Part shown: positions 21,958 to 32,122 of the stretch, one piece after another
Position numbering within the stretch: the first letter of the stretch is position 1
Layout of the letters: each line of letters opens with the position of its first letter
Assembly (NCBI GenBank): GCA_949592205.1
Contig: CATIUR010000003.1
Coordinates: 85,340,001-85,404,000 of the forward strand
Origin: Helichrysum umbraculigerum
Lineage: Eukaryota; Streptophyta; Magnoliopsida; Asterales; Asteraceae
Direction of reading: 5' to 3'
DNA length: 64,000 nt
Translations under genes and position numbers: made by a program
Notes under the pieces: generated by a model
What the model saw: the letters and a program-made list of their open reading frames with translations, nothing else
Told to the model about the DNA's origin: nothing
Databases searched by the model: none

Positions 21958-23320
21958 TGCACCGGACTAACCCAAGAACTATCGGATATGGGGTAAATGA
22001 TACCCGCATCAAGCAACTTGACAACCTCCTTCTTGATGACATCTTTCATATTCGGGTTAAGCCTCCGTTGTCTTTGAACAATGGGTTTTGCCTCATTTAG
22101 AAATTTTATTTTGTGTTTGCAAAACGAGGGGCTTATTCCGGGTATGTCGGATGTACGCCAAGCGAAGGCGCCTTTATGAGCTTTCAACACATCCAATAAC
22201 ATGCATTTTTCAGATTTTTTAAGAGTTGAAGAAATTACAACAGGTAATAAGTTCTCCTCTTGAAGATATGCATATTCCAAATGGCTCGGTAGAGGCTTCA
22301 TTTCCAAATCTTTCGGTGGATCCTCCAAAGAAGTTTTGATCCTCATGTAGTCCTCGCCTTTCAAGTCCTCAAAGCTTTCATCATCAATTTGATCGTCTTC
22401 ATCATTGGCCTCTTCCATGCTCATGACCAACTCTTCCTCGGTCATTCTTTCTTCATTTGACTCCAAAAGGTCAACAAGTTCCGATTCCATGCCAACCAAA
22501 CTTTGCAATTCTTCATCCACCGCTTCATCTATGACATCAATTATAAAACAAGAATCGTCAGTAGAATAAGGATGCTTCATGGCCTTATCGACCGTGAAAG
22601 CAATCATTTCTTGTCCTACTCCTAAGGTCAATTTCTTATCCTTAACTTGGATGATGGCATCCTCGGTGTGCAGAAATGGTCTTCCTAGAATCAAGGGCAC
22701 TTTACTATCCTCCTCCATTTCGAGGATCACAAAATCAACCGGGAAAGTAAATTGTCCTACCTCTGTCAACATGTTTTCCGCAATCCCAACGGGATATTGG
22801 AATGACCTATCGGCTAGTCTTATACTCATGCAGGTGGGGGTTAGAATCCTAGGGCCAATTTAGCATACAATTAATATGGCATCATATTAATACTAGCACC
22901 TAGGTCCGCAAGTGCATCACAAGTAATGATTTTACCCAATTTACACGAAATGATGAAACTCCCCGGATCACCAAGCTTCGGTGGAATTTGATTTTGAATA
23001 AGAGCGGAGCATTCTTCATTCAAGAACATTGCCGATGCTTCCGAAAGCTTGTCTTTGTTGCTCACCAAATCCTTGATGAACTTGGCATAATTCGGCATCC
23101 CCGCTAAGACATCAACCAAAGGCACATTGATTCTAATGGCCTTGATCATATCAACAAATTTACCATATTGAGCTGCAATCTTTTCTTTCCTTAGCCTTTG
23201 AGGATAAGGGATTTTTGGCTTGTAAACTTTGACAACCGGTGTAGGTGACACCGGTGTAACCGTTGGTGGGGATTCATCAACATTTTCTTCAATCTCTTCT
23301 TCCTCCTCATTTTCCTGCAC
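21933..23320 (-). pseudogene. Athila protease and protease-RT linker (defective)
   Basis: The segment 22871-23320 ends at the aspartic-protease active site (LADLGASINMM) and is cut by TAA just after MMPY. The same frame continues at 22829 with the rest of the protease (LILGRPFLHTEDAIIQV) and a long acidic linker. The start of RT (SSWVSPVHCVPKKG) follows and is then lost to a frameshift near 21945. The unusual DLGAS in place of DTGA is typical of Athila-type proteases as far as I recall. Confidence 0.85.
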
Positions 23321-24349
23321 AAAAGAGTTAGAAACATTTTTGCCCTTGCTTGAGGCGGTGGAAGCTCCTTCCCACTCCTTGTTGTGATAGCATTCACATG
23401 CTCATTCCTCGCAGGTGGTGGTTGGTATGGTTTGGAACCGCTAGAAGAAGAGGGTTGTCTCGGGTTTTGTTGGGTGTTGCTTGGTAGACCACCGGTTAGT
23501 CTACTACTTTGTCCCTCCGACAACCTATCCATCTTTCGTTCCAAGTCTTGAATGGAAGCTTGTTGGTTCTTTTGGCCTTGCTCCATGCTTAACCTTATGT
23601 TTGTCATTTGGGTCTTCAATCTTTCGGTACAAGCATCTTGTTTTGCCATGAACTCTTTCATCATTTGCTCCATTGGTGATAGGGTAGGTTCTTGTTTTTG
23701 AACCAAATGTGGGTTGGTATTTTGGTTTGGGGGTTGGTTGTAGTTTTGGTTGGGGCGAGAAAAGCGGTTTCCTTGATTGTAGTTTCCTCCTTGGTATCCT
23801 CCCGAATTTCTATTTTGGAAGCCACCACGTTGGTAGTTTCCACCGCTTTGGTAATTACCTTGTTGGAGGAAATTCACATCTTCCTCATCCGCTATCATCG
23901 GTTGATCATCTTGCATGCAATTGACCGTGGCATAATTGCCACCACACTTACCACAACCATCCCTAAGCTCTTTCAATTCACCTTTTAGAGTTTTAAATTG
24001 CGAATCAAACTTAGAAGAAATTGCCTTCAATTCCTTCATCATGGCCGAATTATCCGAGCTCCCACTTCCGCTACTACCTTCCGCGAAGGCAACATGCTTC
24101 CTAACCGGTTTACCTCCCTTATCTTTCGCCCAATTCAAACTTTGAGTGACCTTATCCTCAAGAACCTTCCAAGCTTCATTAGGTGTCTTGTAGAGAAATA
24201 GGCCTCCTCCGGAGGCATCAAGAACATTAGCCGATTCAATGTCAAGTCCATTGTAAAACAACGTGATAATATCCGCCTTTGATAGCCCATGTCCATGACA
24301 ATTCCTCAACATTTCCTTCAACCGAGACCATGCTTTCACTAATGTCTCT
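23191..24349 (-). pseudogene. Athila gag, C-terminal half
   Basis: The frame begins at the solo-LTR insertion point and reads capsid C-terminus (LVKAWSRLKEMLRNCHGHGL). A CX2C-type motif (CGKCGGNYATVNC) follows, then an Asn/Gly/Gln-rich stretch, a coiled coil and the conserved NAITTRSGKELPPP motif that precedes protease. A frameshift around 23330 ends the sensible sequence. The N-terminal half is at 27041-27694, beyond the solo LTR. Confidence 0.85.
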
Positions 24350-24948
24350 TGTGACACCCGTCAAATTAGGACTAGTAATTAATGCCTAATCAAGTTTTAA
24401 TACATATAATTAGTTATGTGTTAGGCTAATTTGTGTATCAAGTAATATATGTTGATGAATATATACAAGTATGCGATTTGATTAAATCGTACAAATTTCA
24501 AATCAAATGTAATTCGGTTCAATTAAATACGGACTTTGGTGAACAATTTTATTAAATAATAAAACATTATTTAATAACGTGATTATATCCAAAATACTAT
24601 TTTGGTAATAGTTCAATTCAAATTCGTATCGTACAAATAACGGTTACGCGGTTAAAATATTAAACGCACAAACAAACAAAACGAGTTAACATTATATTTT
24701 TATAACGCAATTATTAAGTATTTGGTAAAATACTTCAACAAAAATATTGGGTAATTATTCGCAACTTAAAAAGTACATTTAAACGTATAAAATAAATATT
24801 TAACGTCAAAACGATCGGGAAAACGAACACCGCGCGGAGCACGAATGCAGGGAACGAAAAATGGGTGAAGCCCACACCCGTGGGCCCCACCCAAACCGGC
24901 CAAGGGAGGGGAAAACCCCCACCCCACTCCACTTTCCCCCATTTCACC

Positions 24949-24952
<4 letters not shown>

Positions 24953-25004
<52 letters not shown>
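24953..25004 (+). repeat. (CT)n microsatellite in the solo LTR
   Basis: About 26 CT units run unbroken, followed by further pyrimidine-rich DNA to 25025. All Tekay-type LTRs here have a pyrimidine-rich strip at this place in the sense direction, just before the GTAAGT motif, consistent with a core-promoter or start-site region. The Arg-Glu repeat frames on the opposite strand are an artefact of this repeat. Confidence 0.95.
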
Positions 25005-25009
<5 letters not shown>

Positions 25010-25324
25010 TTCTTTTCTCTTTCAAACACCCTCCACCATCGTCATCAAAAAACACAAAATAACACCCTCAAACGACCTCGAATCTTCACGTTCATTTGGA
25101 GTAAAAGATTCACGGCATCTCGATCTATCGTTCTATCTTTTCGGATTTTCACGGAGTTGATTTGTAAGTTTCCGACAAATTCTCGAAACCACTTAAATCT
25201 TTGTTATAATACTTGATTTTGGTTTAGATAAGCTTATAATGTCCATTTATGGGTTGGGTAAAAGGATCAAACCAAACTATGGCCGGAAAACTCATTTTTG
25301 GCTCAAAAATCCGTCAACAGCTCG

Positions 25325-25768
25325 AAGTGACGCAACGACGACTGCAGTATGGCGTCACTTCGTGCTTCACTTAAGTGACGCATTGAGTGTCGCTAAAAGC
25401 CCTAATTTTGCGTCACTTGCCTAAGTGCCGCATAAAACCCTTTTTTCCCGACACTTGCCTAAGTGTCGCAAATTCAATACCCGTCACTATAAACCGACAC
25501 TCGTAGCGTCACTTGTCTAAGTGACGCCTATAATCGAGAACTGATTTCACCCGTCACTAACCTTAGTGACTCATGACACTTGTACCGACACTTACAACCG
25601 ACACTTCCTTAAGTGTCGCACTCTATGCGTCACTTGCACAAGTGACGCCATTAGATCAGAATCCGTCATTTCATGCGACACTTCCTAAGTGTCGCCTAAG
25701 CCCTAAGTGTCACTATATGTGACGCATAAAACAGAAGGTTTTCAAACTAATTTTTACTAAGTGTCGAG
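25325..25768 (+). repeat. Palindrome island, GTGACGC/AAGTGTCGC type
   Basis: More than 15 short copies of GCGTCACTT, AAGTGACGC, AAGTGTCGC or GCGACACTT are arranged in both orientations with irregular spacing, so neighbouring copies form inverted repeats. The island starts about 160 bp after the GTAAGT motif at 25164-25169. Confidence 0.85.
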
Positions 25769-25837
25769 ACCTAAATTTTATCACTTGATTTCACCCAAAT
25801 TCAAGTCTAGATGCGTTTTTCACCAAAGCACCTCGAC

Positions 25838-25930
25838 CCCAACCAGGGGCCAGCCCCTTGGACCCCGCCAGGGGTTGCCACCCCTGGAACCCCGCCAACC
25901 AAGGGCGCTGCCCCCGGACCCCCGTCACCT
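25838..25930 (+). repeat. G/C-rich tract with GGGG-CCCC inverted units
   Basis: Roughly three imperfect units of the form CCAGGGGCCAGCCCCTTGG lie here. The same tract recurs on the opposite strand at 36113-36200 and 44173-44259, again next to the palindrome island. Confidence 0.75.
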
Positions 25931-27040
25931 AAAAGTTTGTGAACACTTTTTAAGTACAACACTTCAAAATCAAAATAATAATGTTGAAAATTATTATTAC
26001 AAACAATCACCAACGGACCGTACACACTTTCTAAACACAAGTTAATCAACCAAATCATAGTAGTTTGGACAAGTCAATCAACCAAATGGGGATAATTTGG
26101 ACATTATAGTTGAACGAACAACTACAAAGGTAGTCTTTTAAGATACCTATTCAATTAATAACCATCGCGCGTATTGGACGCCCTAAGGTTACAAGTCTTC
26201 GGACATCAATTCACAGCTAATCAATTCAAGTTATTTCGATAAGCACTCAAGGCTCAGGTGAGTCTCATGGCCCCTATTTTACTGCTTTTCAATCAGGGGT
26301 GTGATTACAATGCTCATTTTATTTACATGTTGAATGCAAGTACAAATTAATCAAATACTGCATGAGTTGTTTTCGACTAATCAATAAAGTCCTCCATATC
26401 ATAGTCTGGTAATACATCTGTAGCGTGAATGTTAGTATATGATATCATATAGGATTGACAATCCTCGTCCGGGTTAGCACGCACTAACTGGTCAAACGGA
26501 CGTATTAGCATTTGGGAAGACGAGTGTGGATTAGGCACTTGTAGAGGGCATTTCAAGTTAGGTTTCCTTAAGTGGGCCTGACAACTCAATTTAAGCTCAG
26601 ACTATGTGCTCATGGCTGTATAACTTTTATTTTGCTTAATTGCACTTTAAATTCAATTATAAATCTTGCGGTTCATACAATTATGTGTTGACATACAAAC
26701 CTGTGAGCTCACCAGCGTTTCGCTGACCCATTTTAGCATGTATCACAGGTAACCAGCAGTAGGTTGGACTGCTCAATCAAGATCAATTAGCTCGAGTCAG
26801 CATGCAAACAATCAGAGATTTAGCTGCATTATTATATTTTGTATAGATTAATTATGTACTTAAATCTCTCAATTTCAACCGAGCTAATGTAACTATATTT
26901 TTGATGTAAACTTTGATTTTATCAATAAAAGTTGTAAAACGACGCATATAAAGTCGTTCATTATATCTTATGTGCTATGATTATTGATTAGTCGTGCCCC
27001 AACCCGAACCGCTTCCGCATCATAATTTGGGGGTGCGACA

Positions 27041-27694
27041 TCTCTCCCTCTTGTTGCTTGAAACCTCGGATTTCATTCAACAATCTTTCGGCCAAAGCCG
27101 GAGGATAGTACCTTCTAACAAATTCTTCCCTCATTTCGTCCCAAGTTCTAATGGTGTTGGGCTCTAGCTCTTGGTACCATATTTTGCTTCACCACACAAG
27201 GACATTGGAAAAGTCCTTAATCGAATCGCTTCATCCATATTAGACCCATACTTGAAATACTCACCAATTTCTAGAAAACTTGCTATATGTTTGTGCGGAT
27301 CGGCCCGCACTCTAACATCAAATTGGGTGTCCCGTATGAGTTGCATATGGTGGCCCTTTAAAGAAAAATTGTCGTTCTCGATGTCTTGCCTTCGAATGGC
27401 CGATCCGGGTGTAGGCGCCACGGTCCTTGTCCTTGATAATATTGGAGTATCATCCTTATCCGCCATTTCTTCTTCCCCTTGAGAAGGTGTTACCGGATCT
27501 TCTTCGGGTGATACAAGTTCATCCTCAAAAGTCTCTTCAATAATTTCGTTACACGAAGATGATTCGGTTTCCGTTTGACTACTTGTTGAATCCGTAGGGC
27601 GTTGCTTTGGTTTCCTCCTCCGTTTGCTCTTTGTGGTTTTCTCCAGATTGGACAAAGGACTAAGAAGTTCTTTACCCGAGCTCCATGTGTTCAT
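27041..27694 (-). pseudogene. Athila gag, N-terminal half
   Basis: From ATG at 27694 a 176-residue frame has a basic, Ser/Thr-rich start, an acidic middle, and the beginning of the capsid (GHHMQLIRDTQFDVRVRADPHKHIASFLEI). A frameshift around 27180-27190 shifts the following conserved residues (WYQELEPNTIRTWDEMREEF) into another frame. That frame continues to the solo LTR junction at 27041. Gag would form the particle core; here it is doubly broken. Confidence 0.85.
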
Positions 27695-27840
27695 CCACTA
27701 CCAAATCAACCTATAAGAGCACAAAAGATAAAACCGTCAAACGCACCGGCGCAATACAACAAAATATATAACTTTCCAAGAATTAAATTCCAAGAAAGGA
27801 TCAATTAAACACACTTAAATAAAGATCTAAACACAAGTTC

Positions 27841-27856
27841 CCCAGCAGCGGCGCCA
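27841..27856 (-). other. Primer-binding site of the Athila-like element
   Basis: The minus strand reads TGGCGCCGCTGCTGGG, five bases after the 5' LTR end. This is close to the tRNA-Asp complement used by Athila elements. Confidence 0.88.
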
Positions 27857-27861
27857 AAACT

Positions 27862-29860
27862 TGATGTGCTAAACCTAGTTATAAAATTTATCGTTGAAAA
27901 GTAACCAAGAAAGTACCATGCTAGACCAAAACACAACCGGGCAGTGGACCCTATCGTGTAGTAGTATAGTTTGGTAAGTTTGGGTTCGAACAAAGGGAAC
28001 TTAGTTTAGATGATCGAGATAAGTGTGAGCAATTTAAGAATGTAAATAAAATGTGGGTGGTTTGTGTGACCGAGTTGTCACGATGCTTAAAACTACAATT
28101 TTTAATTAAACTAGGCAGGTGGACTCTGAAGAGTCAAAGTGATTGATTTGAAACTTTCAAATATTTAAAACTATACTTGCTTGGACTATTTCACTTGTGA
28201 ATTCAGGGTGTGAAGTTAGAACCGGTTAAATATATGCCAAAGTAACATCCATCAAACATAAGCTTAACGTTCGCTAAGACCAAATGTTCAACTTCAATTA
28301 ACCAACCTATGATTTAATCTAGTAACGGACGTCGCCATGGTTACCAACTTGCACAATTTAGCTTAAATCATTTAACACATTCCAAAACTACCTTCGCAAT
28401 TTTGTTCAATCATTTATAGACAAATAATCAATAGCAATTTACTTGGTTGAAAACGTTCGCTATATCAAGTAGTAAATCACCAAATAGTCAAATTCATGAG
28501 ATTAAGCTCAAACACACAAGGTTCTTTGATTATACATAAATTAAGATTATATGAGGTTACAATTCATCCACACGACAAACATTCGCTAAAATTGCTAACT
28601 TATATGTATTTAGCTCATTGTTGTTACAATCACAAAATGTTTTCTTCCACAAATGATGGTTCATTCATAACAAACAAACTGCTTTATAGGTATTTTTAAT
28701 AAGCAATAAGCATTCGCTATAATCGCTTAGCTAAAATGCCACAAATTTAATATCAACAACAAACTAACACATACAAATTCATGGATGATTCACAAACTCA
28801 AAGCATAAATTAACACCAAAATATACACCCCTAATCAACTAGTTAGTTCATCCAAGCAAGCATAAAACTACTAGCCAATCATAATAACCATAATCAAACA
28901 ACAATCACAAATACTTAAGGAAATCATTAAGAACTTGAATTTAAATTCGATAAAGATTATACCAAAGTGATTACACCATAAATGAAACAAATGTTCTTGA
29001 TGAAATGGTGTTGCTTGATATTCTCCTCACAATCTCCAAGTGAAATGCAAGTAAAAATTGAGAGTGAAAGTGATGATTTTTGGTTGTGAGATGAAGTGGG
29101 GTTTTTTTCTTTGGAGAGAAAACCCAGTAAAAGTGAAGTGTCGTGGGTTTTTTTTTTCTTGAGAGCCAAAAACCCAGAAGATGGAAAAAAATGAAGTATA
29201 TTTTTGTTTGGTGAGATGCCCCCTTCTTTTCCAGCTGAGTTCTTCTTTTTGGAGAATCCAACCAAACCTTGCAAAGCTTCCAACCATGGTGTAAAGAGAG
29301 GGAGGGAAACTTTGGACCATAAAGGAGTTGAAAGAATTAATTGCCCCCTCATTCTCAGCTGCACACGTCTTTAATATCTTGTAGACATCCGAGCCTTATA
29401 TCCAGATCTGAGAAAGAAGCACAGTACCCGCTTTTTTAGCCGTTTGGCTGAACAAGAAGAGTCGATCGGCTCAGTAAGCATAACCGATCGGCAAAGTAGA
29501 GCCAGGCGATCGGCTTCTTCATCCTTGATCACACGCTTTCAACAAGGGCAAGCCGCTGTAACACATTTGAACTAAACCAGCCGTTCATCTTAAGTTAGCC
29601 GATCGGCTTACCAGTGTTACCCGATCGGCTGAGCCAGTTAAGCCGATCGGCTAGGATTAGTTTCCAGTTTATCATAGTTCAGCAACAGCCTTCAGTTCAG
29701 ATTTCGACCACTTTCACCACAATGCATGCTTTTCCAACGATTCATCCTGAGATAATTTTCCAAACGAAATAAGTACCGAAAGTTCACGAAATCTACTCAA
29801 GTATATATGCAAAACAAATGATATCGTGATAGATTTATATAGACATAATGAGCGATATCA
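27862..29860 (-). repeat. 5' LTR of the Athila-like element
   Basis: It is 1999 bp, the same length as the 3' LTR, with scattered substitutions at roughly 2%. The AGCCGATCGGCT-type palindromes lie at 29431-29655, close to the sense-strand start of the LTR and so probably in U3. Confidence 0.95.
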
Positions 29861-29865
29861 ATTTG

Positions 29866-30302
29866 ATGTACTGGCTACCTAGGTCGGGTGGTATGCTAAA
29901 AGTAACCAAGATGAAATGTCAGCAAGTCAATCAGGTTGAAGAGTTAGCGGGTTGGTATGTAAAATCGTTCAAAGAAATCAAATCAACATTGTTTTAACAT
30001 TGACAGATCAGCCCATTAAAAATTTTCTTGATCCAAAAATTGGGGTTGGCGGGTTACTAGGTTGATTATGGGTCATATAAAAAAAGTATCACCCTTAATT
30101 GTAACCACTTCAGTTATTATATATAACTAGCTTAAAGTCCCGCGACAACGCGGACGACTAAAATGAAATTGTTATAGATTTAAAATTTTATTTTATTTTT
30201 ATATATTTAATTAAATTAATTAGTATGGATGTTAGCGTATTAAATATAAAGTGTTATAATTCGTATATGTATAGTTTTAACACCCGCAACAATGCGAGCG
30301 AC
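29866..30302. other. Flanking DNA right of the Athila-like element, with a possible Helitron-type 3' end
   Basis: There is no coding sequence. At 30137-30155 the plus strand reads GTCCCGCGACAACGCGGAC, an imperfect hairpin. In the minus orientation it is followed a few bases later by CTAG (30127-30130) and TT, the layout of a Helitron 3' end. A second weaker hairpin, CACCCGCAACAATGCGAG, is at about 30281-30298, right at the truncated end of the Tekay-like pol. The Helitron idea is tentative. Confidence 0.35.
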
Positions 30303-32122
30303 TAAATTCGGTTTGAGAAACACCTAACTCCGTTAGGTTTGGTTTCGAATCGTTTATCCATGCCCCGTAAGGCTTCGTTTTTGACATTATCAGGTTTGAG
30401 GGCTTCGAGTTGAGCAGCGAGGATCTGAATGTTCAGATCGTTATGAATAGTCATACTGAGGGCTCGGACTCGGAGTGGTTTCAATCGTTCTTTTCGACTG
30501 AGGGCATCAGCAACAACATTTGCCTTACCCGCATGATATTTGATTTCGCAGTCGTAATCGGTAAGCAACTCGACCCATCGACGTTGCCTCATGTTAAGAT
30601 CCTTTTGATCGAATATGTGTTGGAGACTTTTGTGGTCAGTAAAAATTGTGCACTTAGTGCCGTAAAGATAATGTCTCCAGATTTTGAGAGCGAACACGAC
30701 AGCCCCAAGTTCATTGTCATGGGTGGTGTAGTTCTTTTCGTGGATTTTCAGCTGTCGTGAGGCGTAAGCAATGACTTTGTGTCGCTGCATCAGCACGCAA
30801 CCGAGACCTTGATGGGAAGCATCGCAGTATACCACGAAGTCATCGGTGCCTTCGGGTAGTGATAGAATAGGAGCACTGCAAAGCTTTTGTTTCAGGAGTT
30901 GGAACGCTGACTCTTGTTTATCGGTCCAATCGAACTTTTTATCCTTCTGAGTCAGTACCGTGAGTGGTTGAGCTATTTTTGAGAAATTTTCGATGAATCG
31001 CCGATAGTACCCAGCAAGTCCTAGAAACTGCCGTACTTCGGTCGGTGTGGTAGGTGCTTGCCAGCACTTGATAGCTTCGATTTTTGAAGGATCTATATGA
31101 ATTCCTTGACTGTCAATCACGTGTCCAAGGAATTGAACGGTTTGTATACAAAACTCACACTTGGAGAATTTGGCGTAAAGTTCCTCGTGCTTAAGCAGTT
31201 CTAGGATGGTTTTGAGATGTTGCCCATGTTCTTGCTCGTCGCGCGAATAGATGAGAATGTCATCGATGAAGACAATGACAAACTTGTAAAGATAGGGTTT
31301 GCACACCCGGTTCATGAGGTCCATGAATACAGCCGGTGCGTTGGTTAGACCAAAGGGCATCACTTGGAACTCGTAGTGCCCATAACGTGTTCTGAAAGCG
31401 GTTTTCGGGATGTCGCTGTCGCGAACACGTAGTTGATGGTAGCCTGACCGTAGGTCTATTTTTGAGTAACAGCTTGAACCCTGAAGTTGGTCGAATAGGT
31501 CATCAATGCGAGGGAGTGGATATCGGTTCTTAACGGTCAACTTGTTCAACTCTCGGTAGTCGATACACATTCTGAATGAACCGTCTTTCTTTTTCACAAA
31601 TAAGACCGGAGCTCCCCAAGGTGAAGAACTCGGTCTGATGAATCCTCTATCCAGGAGTTCCTGTAATTGGGTGGACAACTCCTGACGTTCGGATGGGGCT
31701 AAGCGGTATGGTGCTCGCGCCACGGGTGCAGCACCTGGCACGAGATCGATTGAGAACTCAACCTGTCTAGGCGGCGGTAGACCAAGTAGTTCTTCGGGAA
31801 AGACTTCTGGAAAGTCTCGCACGATGGGCACATCCTCAAGTTGCTTTTCCTCTGACTTTTTCTCCATGATGTGCGCGAGGATTGCCGGATAACCTTTTCT
31901 CAGAAACTTTCGGGTTTTTAAACAGGAGATTATGTTCAGTCTCGACCCACCGGTCTCCCCCTGTATGATCAAGGTTCTACCGACGGCGAGAGGGATGCGG
32001 ACAATCTTATCATGACAAACAATTTCAGCCCGATGCTTGGACAACCAGTCCATACCCACGATGACATCGAAACTTCCGATTCTAAAAGGCATGAGGTCAA
32101 TTGAAAAGGTCTCGTCGGCTAG
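30303..32122 (-). pseudogene. Tekay-like copy 3 pol fragment: protease end, RT and RNase H
   Basis: The 611-residue open frame starts inside the protease-downstream region (GMDWLSKHRAEIV). It contains a complete RT with FIDDILIYSR and an RNase H with YCDASHQGLG and FTDHKSLQHIF. It ends after FSNRI at an abrupt junction with unrelated DNA. Integrase and chromodomain are absent. The apparent start codon is only the edge left by the solo LTR insertion. Confidence 0.9.

Larger units (their letters stand above)
24350..27040 (+). mobile_element. Solo LTR of a Tekay-type element, inserted in Athila gag
   Basis: This 2691-bp segment starts TGTGACACCCGTCAAATTAG and ends GGGGGTGCGACA. It is flanked by TCTCT at 24345-24349 and 27041-27045, so it is a clean solo LTR. 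The ends and several internal blocks match the minus-strand Tekay LTRs in reverse orientation: CGAACACCGCGCGGAGC, GTAAGTTTCCGACAA, GCTCAGGTGAGTCTCATGG and CAGCAGTAGG. It holds a CT repeat, a palindrome island and a G-rich tract. It shares its family with the solo LTR at 32123-34848. Confidence 0.93.
614..29860 (-). mobile_element. Athila-like Gypsy LTR retrotransposon, complete but inactivated and nested
   Basis: This is a full-length element on the minus strand. Its two LTRs are each 1999 bp (614-2612 and 27862-29860), begin TGATATCG and end in CA, and are flanked by ATTTG at 609-613 and 29861-29865. A tRNA-Asp-type primer site lies inside the 5' LTR and a polypurine tract inside the 3' LTR. 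Order in the sense direction: LTR, gag, protease, RT, RNase H, integrase, spacer, env-like ORF, polypurine tract, LTR. By eye the LTRs differ at roughly 2% of sites, so this is not a recent insertion. It carries at least four frameshifts, two in-frame stops and lost catalytic residues. Two solo LTRs and one complete Tekay-like element are inserted within it. The lineage call rests on the RT and integrase sequence, the primer site and the env-like ORF. Confidence 0.93.

Noticed and set aside
24735..25062. Overlapping frames encoding Arg-Glu or Ser-Leu runs
   Set aside because: They are translations of the CT microsatellite at 24953-25004 on either strand and have no other coding signal.
25325..25768. 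Regularly repeated palindromes that at first sight resemble a CRISPR array
   Set aside because: Repeat copies are short and variable, spacers have no set length, copies lie in both orientations, and the setting is a plant LTR. The same holds for the other islands.
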